The notes under the pieces: model-generated
Told to the model about the DNA's origin: nothing
Database searches by the model: none
What the model saw: the letters and a program-made list of their open reading frames with translations, nothing else
Shown: piece after piece, positions 22,682 to 30,520 of the stretch
How positions within the stretch are numbered: the stretch's first letter is position 1
Layout: every line of letters starts with the position of its first letter
Program-made: the position numbers and the translations under genes
Origin: Streptomyces griseoviridis
GTDB lineage: Bacteria; Actinomycetota; Actinomycetes; Streptomycetales; Streptomycetaceae
NCBI RefSeq assembly: GCF_005222485.1
Contig: NZ_CP029078.1
Location: 6,945,501-7,009,500 of the forward strand
Direction of reading: 5' to 3'
DNA: 64,000 nucleotides

Positions 22682-24538
22682 CTACCCGCACGCCAAGCGG
22701 AACCCGGTGAACTCGGCGGTGAACGCCGCGTCGACCAGGTCCATGGCGTGGATGCCGACCATCGCCCCGGTGAACCGGAGCCGGCCCCCGTGGTCGTCGG
22801 AGAGCCGCCCGAAATCGAGGACTCCGCCGATCGGGGTCCGCACCCCGTCCCGGACCCACCAGAACCGCGCGTCGGCCCCCGTCACGCTGACCCCCAGCGT
22901 CACAGGCGCCGCTTCTGTCTCCGCGTCATCCGCTCCGATGCCCACCACGGCCACTTCCCGAGGCCCGTCCTCCGTCCGCTCCACCAGCCGCAGCACGGTC
23001 CGCCCACCGCGACCGTCCGGCCGGCCGACGGCCCACTGCTGCCCGCACTGCGCCTCGCCCTCGGGCTCGGCCCAGGTCAGATCGAGGCTCAGACAGGCCA
23101 CGGTGTTGTAGTAGAGGACCAGCCCCGCGGCCTGGGTGAAGGTGTGCGGCCGTGCGTCGACGGTGACCTCGGCCTCGGCCCGGTGCTCGGTGATCCGCCG
23201 GGCCAGCAGACTGCGCGCCCACAACGACTCGGGCCCATGCCGCCCGCGCAGCCGTATGGCCCCGGTCCGCTGGTCGACCCGGGCCCAGGACGAATCAACA
23301 GGAGCCCGCAAGGTGCTCCAGGGCCACTCAAGGTGGTCAACCAACCGAGGGTCGGAACTGCCGAACGATCCACTATGGACGGGGGCGTCAATGTCGGCGG
23401 TTAGCTCGCGGTCGGCGTCAACCTCAAGGGTGGAGTCAACATCAACGCGCCTGTCAATGCTTCCGTCGCTTCCGTCAACATGTCCGTCAATGTTGACGGC
23501 GTGCCCGGAGCCGGAGCCGGAGCCGGAGCCGGAGTAGGCCTGGGCGTGGGTGTAGGGGCGAGAGTCGGCGGTGGCAACATCGTCAATGTTGCCACTGACG
23601 TTGACGTCAACGTTGATGTCAACATTGACGTCTGGATGATGACCGCCCTGCCGCAACCGAGGCCACCCGTCCTCGTCCCACACCACGGCCTGGACGGCGG
23701 TCTCCCGGCCGAGGGTGCAGCGTGGCCCCGACGGGGTGGCGACCGGCCGGGAGGCGAGGTGGCTCAACACCCAGTCGCCGCCCGCTGTTCGCACCAACTC
23801 CCCGTGCCCGGCCTTCTGGAGCGGCACCGAGGGGTCGTCGCGCGAGGTGAGCAGCGGTCGTTCGTCGAGTTCGTAGGGCCCGGTCACATGCCGGGACCTG
23901 GCCACCCGCACCCCGTGCTCGAACCCGGTGCCGCCCTCGGCGAGCACCAGATAGAACCAGTCGCCGCGCCGCACCAACTTCGGCCCTTCAAGGAGCCGTT
24001 CGTGCTGGAGGAGCAACCTGGTGGGGCCGATCGGAGCGAGGGTGGCGCGGTCCAGTTCGGTCATGACGATCCCGGCGAACCGTCGGCCGCCGGGCCGGTG
24101 GTCGTTCTGGAGGTTGAGCAGCCACAGCCGTCCTTCGTGATGGAACAGCGCGGGATCGAACCCGTGACTGGCCACCCGCCGGGGCGCGCTCCACTCGCCG
24201 CCCACCTTCATGGCCGTCGACACGTACACATCGACGTCGAAGTAGGGCGTCTCAAGCGAACGGACGACTCCGTACACGACCCAGAACCGTTCACCGTCCC
24301 AGCTGAGCGAGGGTGCCCACACCCCGCCCGAGTCGGGCACCCCGCCCAGGGAATCGCCGGGGACCGCTCCGCCCACGTGACCGGCGTACTCCCAGTTCAG
24401 CAGGTCCCGTGACCGGTGCAGCGGGATCGTGGGGAACCATTCGAACGAGCTGGTGGCCACGTAGTACCAGTCACCGACCCGGACCAGCGAGGGGTCGGGG
24501 GCGAAGCCGCGGATCACGGGATTGTGCAACATCGTCAC
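22682..24538 (-). CDS. GH43 glycoside hydrolase (beta-xylosidase/alpha-L-arabinofuranosidase type) with an expanded Asp-Val-Asn linker
   Basis: A 618-aa, signal-less (intracellular) enzyme. The N-terminal five-bladed propeller shows NPVIRGFAPDPSLVRVGDWYY with the catalytic base Asp, SSFEWFPTIPLHRS, VWAPSLSWD and the acid Glu in LLEGPKLVRRGDWFYLVLAE. The C-terminal part (SLWARSLLARRITEHRAEAE onward) is the concanavalin-like domain of GH43 xylosidases. Between them, at about residues 303-397, sits an unusual linker of repeated DVNVD/NVDI and GSGSGS units. I chose the GTG at 24538 for its GGGAG site; ATG at 24532 is the alternative. The LacI-type operator at 24606 lies 70 bases upstream. It would split short xylan or arabinan oligomers after import. 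Confidence 0.9.
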   Translation of the reverse strand: MTMLHNPVIRGFAPDPSLVRVGDWYYVATSSFEWFPTIPLHRSRDLLNWEYAGHVGGAVPGDSLGGVPDSGGVWAPSLSWDGERFWVVYGVVRSLETPYFDVDVYVSTAMKVGGEWSAPRRVASHGFDPALFHHEGRLWLLNLQNDHRPGGRRFAGIVMTELDRATLAPIGPTRLLLQHERLLEGPKLVRRGDWFYLVLAEGGTGFEHGVRVARSRHVTGPYELDERPLLTSRDDPSVPLQKAGHGELVRTAGGDWVLSHLASRPVATPSGPRCTLGRETAVQAVVWDEDGWPRLRQGGHHPDVNVDINVDVNVSGNIDDVATADSRPYTHAQAYSGSGSGSGSGHAVNIDGHVDGSDGSIDRRVDVDSTLEVDADRELTADIDAPVHSGSFGSSDPRLVDHLEWPWSTLRAPVDSSWARVDQRTGAIRLRGRHGPESLWARSLLARRITEHRAEAEVTVDARPHTFTQAAGLVLYYNTVACLSLDLTWAEPEGEAQCGQQWAVGRPDGRGGRTVLRLVERTEDGPREVAVVGIGADDAETEAAPVTLGVSVTGADARFWWVRDGVRTPIGGVLDFGRLSDDHGGRLRFTGAMVGIHAMDLVDAAFTAEFTGFRLACG

Positions 24539-24605
24539 TTCGGTGCTCCCGGGGTGGCACGGAACGAGGGGAGGGCTGCGGACCGGCACGAGGACGGCAG
24601 CGGCA

Positions 24606-24618
24606 GCAAGCGCTTACC
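24606..24618. promoter_or_regulatory. LacI-type operator upstream of the GH43 gene
   Basis: GCAAGCGCTTACC, which on the gene's strand reads GGTAAGCGCTTGC and shares eleven bases with the operator before lacI. It lies 68-80 bases upstream of the GH43 start. Confidence 0.65.
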
Positions 24619-24740
24619 TCGCAAGTTGACGATAGAAACCGTATACCACCGCGCCCCTGCCGTACCTTCCCTGAACCCACCTCCGCTCACTCCACTCCCT
24701 AAGCCGCGCTCCTTGAGCCGCCCCCGCCCCACTCCACCCC

Positions 24741-25751
24741 CTAAGCCACCCGCCCCAGATCCCCCACGCGTACCTCATGGGCCAACGTTCCGCCGCTCGC
24801 GAGCCGTTCGGCTTCCTCGGTGACGATCAGGCCGAGCCGTTGGAGTTCGTTGCCGAGGGAGCCGGCGATGTGCGGGGTGAGGAAGACGTTCGGCAGGTCG
24901 TACAGGGGCGAGTGGGCGGGCAGCGGTTCCGGTTCGGTCACGTCGAGTACGGCACTCAGCCGCCCGGAGACGAGTTCCTCGGTCAGCGCGTCGGGGTCGA
25001 TCAGTGCTCCCCTGGAGGTGTTGATGAGGACGCCTCCGTCGCGGATCAGGGCAAGGCGTCCGGCGTCGAGTATGCGGTGGGTCTCGGGGATGTCGGGGGC
25101 GTGCAGGGTCACGATGTCGCTGTGCGCGAGGAGTTGGTCGAGGGGCAGGGACTCGGCGCCGAGCGACGCGGCCTCGGCGGCGCCGACGTAGGGGTCGTGC
25201 AGCAGCACCGTCAGGTCGAAGGGCCGTAGCAGTTCGAGCAGCCGCCGTCCGACCCGCGAGGCGCCGATGACTCCGACGCGTCGGCCGACGTTTCCGGTGT
25301 GCGCGGTCTCGGCCGGGGTCGGGTGGGTGCGACCGGCGCGGAATCGTTCGCGGTGAGTGAAGGCGTCCTTCCCGGTGAGCAGGATCATCGCGAGGGTGTA
25401 CTCGGCGACGGGCAGCGCGTTGCCGGTGACCGCGCTGGAGACGCTGATCCCGTGCGCCCAGACGTCCTGGCCGACGAGGGAGCGGACGGATCCCGCGGCG
25501 TGCAGCACGGTGCGCAGCCCGGGTGCGGCGGCCAGGGCGTGGTGGTCGAGGTGGGGGCTGCCCCAGCCGGTGATCAGGATCTCCGCGTCGGCGAGGGCGG
25601 GGGTCGCTGCGGGGTCGGCGAAGTCGCGTACGACGAGCGCGGGGTTGACGGCGACGGTTTCCCTGAGCCGTGTCATGAGGTGCGGCGGAAAGAGCCGGGG
25701 GAGGTGGACCGGGTCCATCGCGAAGACGGCCGTGGGCCGGGTGGCGGGCAT
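24741..25751 (-). CDS. D-2-hydroxyacid dehydrogenase family protein
   Basis: A 336-aa NAD(P)-dependent oxidoreductase of the D-isomer-specific 2-hydroxyacid dehydrogenase family. The catalytic Arg, Glu and His are in INTSRGALIDP, DVTEPEPLP and LTPHIAGS. The Rossmann dinucleotide loop reads GVIGASRVGRRLLELL, with GASRVG instead of the usual GxGxxG. AGGAG precedes the ATG at 25751. It lies in the polysaccharide region, with the palindrome at 25814 upstream, so a role in sugar-acid catabolism is plausible; the substrate is unknown. Confidence 0.88.
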   Translation of the reverse strand: MPATRPTAVFAMDPVHLPRLFPPHLMTRLRETVAVNPALVVRDFADPAATPALADAEILITGWGSPHLDHHALAAAPGLRTVLHAAGSVRSLVGQDVWAHGISVSSAVTGNALPVAEYTLAMILLTGKDAFTHRERFRAGRTHPTPAETAHTGNVGRRVGVIGASRVGRRLLELLRPFDLTVLLHDPYVGAAEAASLGAESLPLDQLLAHSDIVTLHAPDIPETHRILDAGRLALIRDGGVLINTSRGALIDPDALTEELVSGRLSAVLDVTEPEPLPAHSPLYDLPNVFLTPHIAGSLGNELQRLGLIVTEEAERLASGGTLAHEVRVGDLGRVA

Positions 25752-25813
25752 GGTTCTCCTGGGGGTCGGCTGGGCGAGGGGCCGGTCGGATGGGGCGTGG
25801 GGGTGGGTAACCA

Positions 25814-25826
25814 GGAAACGTTTTCC
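25814..25826. promoter_or_regulatory. LacI-type operator between the dehydrogenase and carboxylesterase genes
   Basis: GGAAACGTTTTCC is a near-perfect palindrome with the AACGTT core of many LacI/CcpA-type operators. It sits in the 245-bp divergent promoter region, 63 bases from the dehydrogenase start. It differs from the AAGCGCTT sites nearby, which suggests a second LacI-family repressor not in this window. Confidence 0.55.
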
Positions 25827-25996
25827 CATCGCGCTCCGTGCACATGTCCGCGCCTCCAGGCATCGACCGGCGGGTGTGTCCTCCCGGCCGTACCCCGAGT
25901 AGCCCACTCGCAGCCCTCTCCACCGGAATAGCCGGGCGAATTGTGGTGCTCTGGTGTTCAGCGGTGTGGTGGCACGGCGAGGAGGCTGATGGACGG

Positions 25997-27682
25997 ATGA
26001 CAACGGACCGGACGAACTCCAGATCGACGGACAGCGAGCCCACGGACGACACGCGGAACGTCCGCCCACCCGCCTCCTCCCCGCCGCCGAACGCGGCGCC
26101 GCCCCCGCCCGCTCACCCGGCACCGACGGACCCCGTGGTCGCCACCCCCTACGGCGCGGTCCGTGGCCGTATGGAGAGCGGGATCGCCGTCTTCCGTGGC
26201 ATCCCGTACGCGGCCCCGCCCTTCGGCCCCCGCCGGTTCCGGCCGCCGCAGCCGCCGGAGCCCTGGGACGGTGTCAGGGACGCGGGCGCCTTCGGGCCGA
26301 CGCCGCCGAAACCGCCGTACTCGGAGGCGTTCGCAAAGCTGCTGGCCGATCCGGTCGTGCCCGGTGACGACTGCCTCAACCTCAATGTGTGGACCCCGGA
26401 GCCGGGCAGGGGCGCCCGCCTCCCCGTCCTGGTGTGGCTGCACGGCGGCGCCCTGACCAGGGGTTCCGCCGCTGTCCCGGTGTACGACGGGCGGACCTTC
26501 GCGCGGGACGGCGTCGTCTTCGTCTCGGTGAACTACCGGCTCGGGGTCGAGGGCTACGGCCTGTTCCCCGACACGCCCGCCAACCCCGGTCTGCGCGACC
26601 AGCTCGCCGCGCTGCACTGGGTGCACGCGTCGATCGCGGCGTTCGGCGGCGACCCGAACCGGGTCACCCTCTGCGGGCAGTCCGCCGGCGCCATCAGCAT
26701 CGGCGCGCTGCTGGCCGCCCCGCAGGCCCAGGGCCTGGTGCGCCGCGCGGTGCTCCAGAGCGGGCCGCCCGAGGCGTTCGACCGGGACAAGGTGCGGCGC
26801 ATGGTGCGCCGGATGGCGACCCGGCTGAAGGTGCCCGCCACGGCGGCGGCCTTCGCTGAGGTCGACCGCGAGCTGCTGCTGCGCACCCAGGCGGACGTCG
26901 GCCGGCTCAGCAGTCCGGTGCTCGGCGGCCCGTCGTTCGGGCTGGTAGTGGACGGCGACCTGGTCCCGCGCGATCCGCTGGAGGCCCTGGTCGAGGGCGA
27001 CGTGGCGCGGGGCGTCGACCTGATGATGGGGTGGACGAAGGACGAGTACCGCCTGTGGCTGGTCCCCGGCGGGCTGCTCGAACGGGTCGACCGGCTCGGC
27101 GGGATAGCCCTGGCCGGGGCGATGGCCCGCTGCCACTGCGGCCATGACGTCCCGCGCGGCTATCGTGCCCTGCACCCGGGCGCCGGGGCCGCCGAGATCG
27201 TCGGACAGCTCGTCACGGACCACCTGTTGCGCATCCCGTTGCAGCGGCTCGCGGACGCCCGCGCCGACTCGTCGTACGTCTACGAGTTCGGCTGGCCCTC
27301 GAACCTTCCCGGCCTCGGCTCCTGTCACGCCCTTGAGCTGGGCTTCGTCTTCGACACCGGGGACGTGCCCGAGTCCCGCAAGCTGGCGGGGGAGGGGGCG
27401 CCGCAGGAACTGGCCGACGAGATGCACGCGGCGTGGGTGCGGTTCGTGGTGGAGGGCGACCCCGGCTGGCGGCACTGGGACGCCTCGCATCCGGTGCGGA
27501 TGTTCGGCACCGACGGTCCGTCGATCGAGCACGGCCCGCGCGACGCGGAGATCGCCCTGTGGGCCGCCGACGCCGCCCGCCCCGATGAACCGCCCACCGC
27601 CACGAGTCCGGGAGCGCGCGGCACGGAGATACGGTCCGTCGTGCGACGCCTGCGCCTGCCGGGCTCGGTCCGCCGCCATTGA
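25997..27682 (+). CDS. type-B carboxylesterase/lipase
   Basis: A 561-aa alpha/beta-hydrolase. After a Pro/Thr-rich N-terminus of about 50 residues come the family blocks VATPYGAVRGRMESGIAVFR, IPYAAPPFGPRRF, DDCLNLNVWTP, the oxyanion loop VWLHGGAL, and the nucleophile elbow CGQSAGAISIG (Ser in GQSAG). The catalytic His is probably in GSCHALELGFVF. No signal peptide is evident, so it is likely cytoplasmic. The ATG at 25997 follows a GAGGAGG site. The substrate is unknown; ester removal from imported acylated oligosaccharides would suit the region. Confidence 0.88.
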   Translation: MTTDRTNSRSTDSEPTDDTRNVRPPASSPPPNAAPPPPAHPAPTDPVVATPYGAVRGRMESGIAVFRGIPYAAPPFGPRRFRPPQPPEPWDGVRDAGAFGPTPPKPPYSEAFAKLLADPVVPGDDCLNLNVWTPEPGRGARLPVLVWLHGGALTRGSAAVPVYDGRTFARDGVVFVSVNYRLGVEGYGLFPDTPANPGLRDQLAALHWVHASIAAFGGDPNRVTLCGQSAGAISIGALLAAPQAQGLVRRAVLQSGPPEAFDRDKVRRMVRRMATRLKVPATAAAFAEVDRELLLRTQADVGRLSSPVLGGPSFGLVVDGDLVPRDPLEALVEGDVARGVDLMMGWTKDEYRLWLVPGGLLERVDRLGGIALAGAMARCHCGHDVPRGYRALHPGAGAAEIVGQLVTDHLLRIPLQRLADARADSSYVYEFGWPSNLPGLGSCHALELGFVFDTGDVPESRKLAGEGAPQELADEMHAAWVRFVVEGDPGWRHWDASHPVRMFGTDGPSIEHGPRDAEIALWAADAARPDEPPTATSPGARGTEIRSVVRRLRLPGSVRRH

Positions 27683-27869
27683 CGGCGCAGTCCGCCTAGC
27701 GGCCGGAACGTCCAACGGCCTCGGCCTGACCATCGGCCCCGGCCCCACCATCGGCCGCCCGACCAACGGCCCCGGCCGAACCATCAGCGCAGGCCCGACC
27801 AGCGGCGAAGGCGCGGCCGCCCGTCGGGCCCCGGACCGTTCACACGACTCCTGAGCCTGTCGTCGCGAT

Positions 27870-28865
27870 CTACGACACCGCGCCCGCGATCCCCGACACC
27901 GTCCCGGCGATCCCCGACACCGTCCCCGCTATCTCCGACACCGTTTCCGGGCCCACCCGGCAGCACCCTCCGATCAGGTGTGCCCCCGCGTCGCGCCAGG
28001 CGGTCACCTGGTCCGGTGTGAAGCTGGCGCGCCCGGTCCAGGCGCGGGCCTCGGCGTTCCAGTACTCGCCGCTGTTCGGGTAGACGACGACCGGCTTGCC
28101 TGTGACCTCGGCGGCCGTCGCGACGGCACCCTCGACGTCCCCAGGCGCGCAGCAGTTGACGCCGACCGCGACGATCTCATCGGCCTCGGCGGCCAGGCCG
28201 AACGCCTCGTCGAGCGGCTGGCCCGCGCGGGTGCGGTCGCCGTCGACGCTGTACGACAGCCAGGCCGGCACCCCGAGCCCGCGCACCGCCCGCAGCAGTG
28301 CCCGCGCCTCGTCGGCGTCCGGGACGGTCTCCAGGGCCAGCACGTCGGGCCCCGCGGCGGCCAGCACCTCCATGCGCGGGCGGTGGAAACGTTCCAGCGC
28401 GTCGACGCCCAGCCCGTACCGCCCCCGGTACTCGGAACCGTCGGCGAGCATCGCCCCGTACGGGCCGACCGAGGCCGCGACCCACAGGGGACGGTCGGTG
28501 CGGGCCCTGCGCGCCGCCTCGCGGGCCAGCTCCGCGCTCAGCGTCAGCAGCCGGACGGCCTCGGCACGGGCGATCCCGCGCTTCTCGAACCCCTCGAAGG
28601 TGGCCTGGTAGCTGGAGGTGATCGCCACGTCCGCGCCCGCCTCGAAGTAGGCGAGATGTGCGTCGGTGATCGCCTCGGGCTGCTCCAGGAGGAGCCGGGC
28701 CGACCAGAGTTCGTCGCTCAGGTCGTGGCCCGCGGAGGCGAGCTGGTTGGACATGCCGCCGTCGAGGACCAGCGGCCCAGCGGCGAGGGCGGCGGCGAAA
28801 GGGGCGGGGGAGAGGGGAGACGCGGGGGACGCAGGGGAGGCGGGGCGGCCGGTGTCGCTGGTCAT
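27870..28865 (-). CDS. mmuM: homocysteine S-methyltransferase
   Basis: A 331-aa zinc enzyme that methylates homocysteine from S-methylmethionine or SAM. The barrel blocks LVLDGGMSNQL, ADVAITSSYQATFEGF, LWVAASVGPYGAMLADGSEY and DVLALETVPDADEARAL are present. The Zn ligands are in GVNCCAP and GGCCRVGP. The C-terminus ends in a tandem heptapeptide (SEIAGTV-SGIAGTV-SGIAGAVS), encoded by 21-bp repeats, beyond the normal end of the family. The N-terminus has a SPASPASPLSPAP low-complexity stretch. Confidence 0.92.
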   Translation of the reverse strand: MTSDTGRPASPASPASPLSPAPFAAALAAGPLVLDGGMSNQLASAGHDLSDELWSARLLLEQPEAITDAHLAYFEAGADVAITSSYQATFEGFEKRGIARAEAVRLLTLSAELAREAARRARTDRPLWVAASVGPYGAMLADGSEYRGRYGLGVDALERFHRPRMEVLAAAGPDVLALETVPDADEARALLRAVRGLGVPAWLSYSVDGDRTRAGQPLDEAFGLAAEADEIVAVGVNCCAPGDVEGAVATAAEVTGKPVVVYPNSGEYWNAEARAWTGRASFTPDQVTAWRDAGAHLIGGCCRVGPETVSEIAGTVSGIAGTVSGIAGAVS

Positions 28866-29055
28866 GCCACGACCGTAAACCAGCCGAAAGAGTGAATCCC
28901 AGGCCCCGTGTCCGGAAAGTGAGCGGATTGCCCAGCATACGGACGTCGAGTGACGCCATCGGGAGGGCTGGGAGCGGGGGAGAGGGAAGGGCGTGCCGAG
29001 ACGGGAGTCGGAGAGGACCGCCGAGGGGCAGAGAAGAGCCGGGGATGGGGCCTGC

Positions 29056-29172
29056 GGGATGCCGGGAGGCGGGATGCCGGGAGGCGGGGTGCCGGGATGC
29101 CGGGATGCCGGGAGGCGGGGTGCCGGAGTTCCGGGGTGCCGCAGTGCCAGAGTGCCGGAGTCTCGGGATGCC
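29056..29172. repeat. GGGATGCCGG/GAGGCGGGGTGCCG minisatellite
   Basis: About ten imperfect copies of an 8-15-base unit GGGATGCCGGGAGGC, degenerating to GTGCCGCAGTGCCAGAGTGC at the right end. Purely intergenic. Confidence 0.75.
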
Positions 29173-29218
29173 GAGGGAGAACCCGGAGTCGCTCACGACT
29201 CGCCCACCCCCGACGACC

Positions 29219-29231
29219 GAAAGCGCTCTCC
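29219..29231. promoter_or_regulatory. degenerate LacI-type site GAAAGCGCTCTCC
   Basis: Seven of the eight core bases of AAGCGCTT, with partially symmetrical GA/TC flanks, 190 bases upstream of the GH43 start at 29420. It resembles the site before the CE12 gene. Confidence 0.4.
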
Positions 29232-29419
29232 ATCCGGTCGCCATCCGCTCCCCCGCCCGCCCTCCATCCACTCTCCGCCCGCTCACCGCCCGCTCTCCGC
29301 CCGCCCCCCCCACCCATCGCGTCAGACCCGTTGACCTCCCCCCTCCCCACCCTTACCTTTTCGGCGTTCGTCATGACAGATGGCATTCGCAATCTCGAAC
29401 ATCTCTCGAGAGGCAGCGT

Positions 29420-30520
29420 ATGAGCCGCGATCACGATCCGCCCCGAGCGCCGCAGCGCAGGCTGGTGCTGAAGGGAGCCGCGCTGGCCGCGGGCGCCCTC
29501 GCCGGCGGGCCGGCGTCCGCGGGAGCCGCCCCGCTCCCGCCGCAGCCCGAGCCGCCCCCGTTCGTGAACCCCCTCGTCAGGCAGCGGGCCGACCCCCACA
29601 TCCACCACTCCGACGGCGGTTACTACTTCACCGCGACCGTCCCCGAGTACGACCGGATCGTCCTGCGCCGCTCCCGCACCTTGGGCGGCCTCGCCACGGC
29701 CGCCGAGTCGGTGATCTGGACCAGGCACACCACCGGAGTGATGGGCGCGCACATCTGGGCGCCCGAGCTGCACCGGATCGGCGGCAAGTGGTACGTCTAC
29801 TTCGCCTCCGCGCCCGCCGAGAGCGTCTGGGACATCCGGATCTGGGTGCTGGAGAACGCCCACCAGGACCCCTTCGCGGGGACCTGGGTGGAGCGCGGCC
29901 AGGTCAGGACCGCCTGGGAGACGTTCTCCCTCGACGCCACCACCTTCACCCACCGGGGCAGCCGCTATCTCGCCTGGGCGCAGCACGAACCCGGGATGGA
30001 GAACAACACCGCCCTGTGGCTGTCGAGGATGGCGAACCCCTGGACCCTGACGGGGCCTCAAATTCGTCTGTCGACACCGGAGTTCGACTGGGAGTGTGTC
30101 GGCTACCGGGTGAACGAGGGTCCCGCCGTGCTCGCCAGGAACGGGCGGCTGTTCCTGTCCTACTCGGCCAGTGCCACCGACCACCACTACTGCATGGGCC
30201 TGCTGACCGTGGACGCGGACGCGGACCTGATGGACCCGGCGAACTGGTCCAAGTCGCCGTCCCCGGTCTTCACCAGCTCCGACACCACCGGGCAGTACGG
30301 CCCGGGGCACAACTGCTTCGCGGTCGCCGACGACGGCCTGACCGACGTCCTCGTCTACCACGCCCGGCCGTACAAGGAGATCACCGGTGATCCACTGAAC
30401 GACCCCAACCGCCACACCCGCGTCCAGCGCCTCGGCTGGCACCGGGACGGCACCCCCGACTTCGGCGCCCCGGTGCCCGACGCGGCGCCGGTCTCCGACT
30501 CCGTGAAGGAGAGCGCATGA
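29420..30520 (+). CDS. Tat-secreted GH43 glycoside hydrolase (arabinofuranosidase-like)
   Basis: A 366-aa enzyme with a twin-arginine signal (QRRLVLKGAALAAGALAGG, then a PASAGA cleavage region). The GH43 propeller shows NPLVRQRADPHIHHSDGGYY with the base Asp, GAHIWAPELHRIGGKWYVYF and the acid Glu in NEGPAVLARNGRLFLSYS. The ATG at 29420 has GAGAGG upstream and the stop overlaps the next GH43 start by ATGA, so both are co-translated. Likely substrate is arabinan or arabinogalactan outside the cell; linkage specificity is not decidable here. Confidence 0.9.
   Translation: MSRDHDPPRAPQRRLVLKGAALAAGALAGGPASAGAAPLPPQPEPPPFVNPLVRQRADPHIHHSDGGYYFTATVPEYDRIVLRRSRTLGGLATAAESVIWTRHTTGVMGAHIWAPELHRIGGKWYVYFASAPAESVWDIRIWVLENAHQDPFAGTWVERGQVRTAWETFSLDATTFTHRGSRYLAWAQHEPGMENNTALWLSRMANPWTLTGPQIRLSTPEFDWECVGYRVNEGPAVLARNGRLFLSYSASATDHHYCMGLLTVDADADLMDPANWSKSPSPVFTSSDTTGQYGPGHNCFAVADDGLTDVLVYHARPYKEITGDPLNDPNRHTRVQRLGWHRDGTPDFGAPVPDAAPVSDSVKESA

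Larger units (their letters stand above)
28866..29419. other. 554-bp intergenic region with minisatellite and half operator
   Basis: Divergent promoter region between mmuM and the Tat-secreted GH43 operon. It contains a GGGATGCCGGGAGGC-like minisatellite (29056-29172), an AAGCGCT half operator (29219-29231) and a pyrimidine-rich tract of CTCCGCCCGC-type units (29260-29350). I see no gene. Confidence 0.6.
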
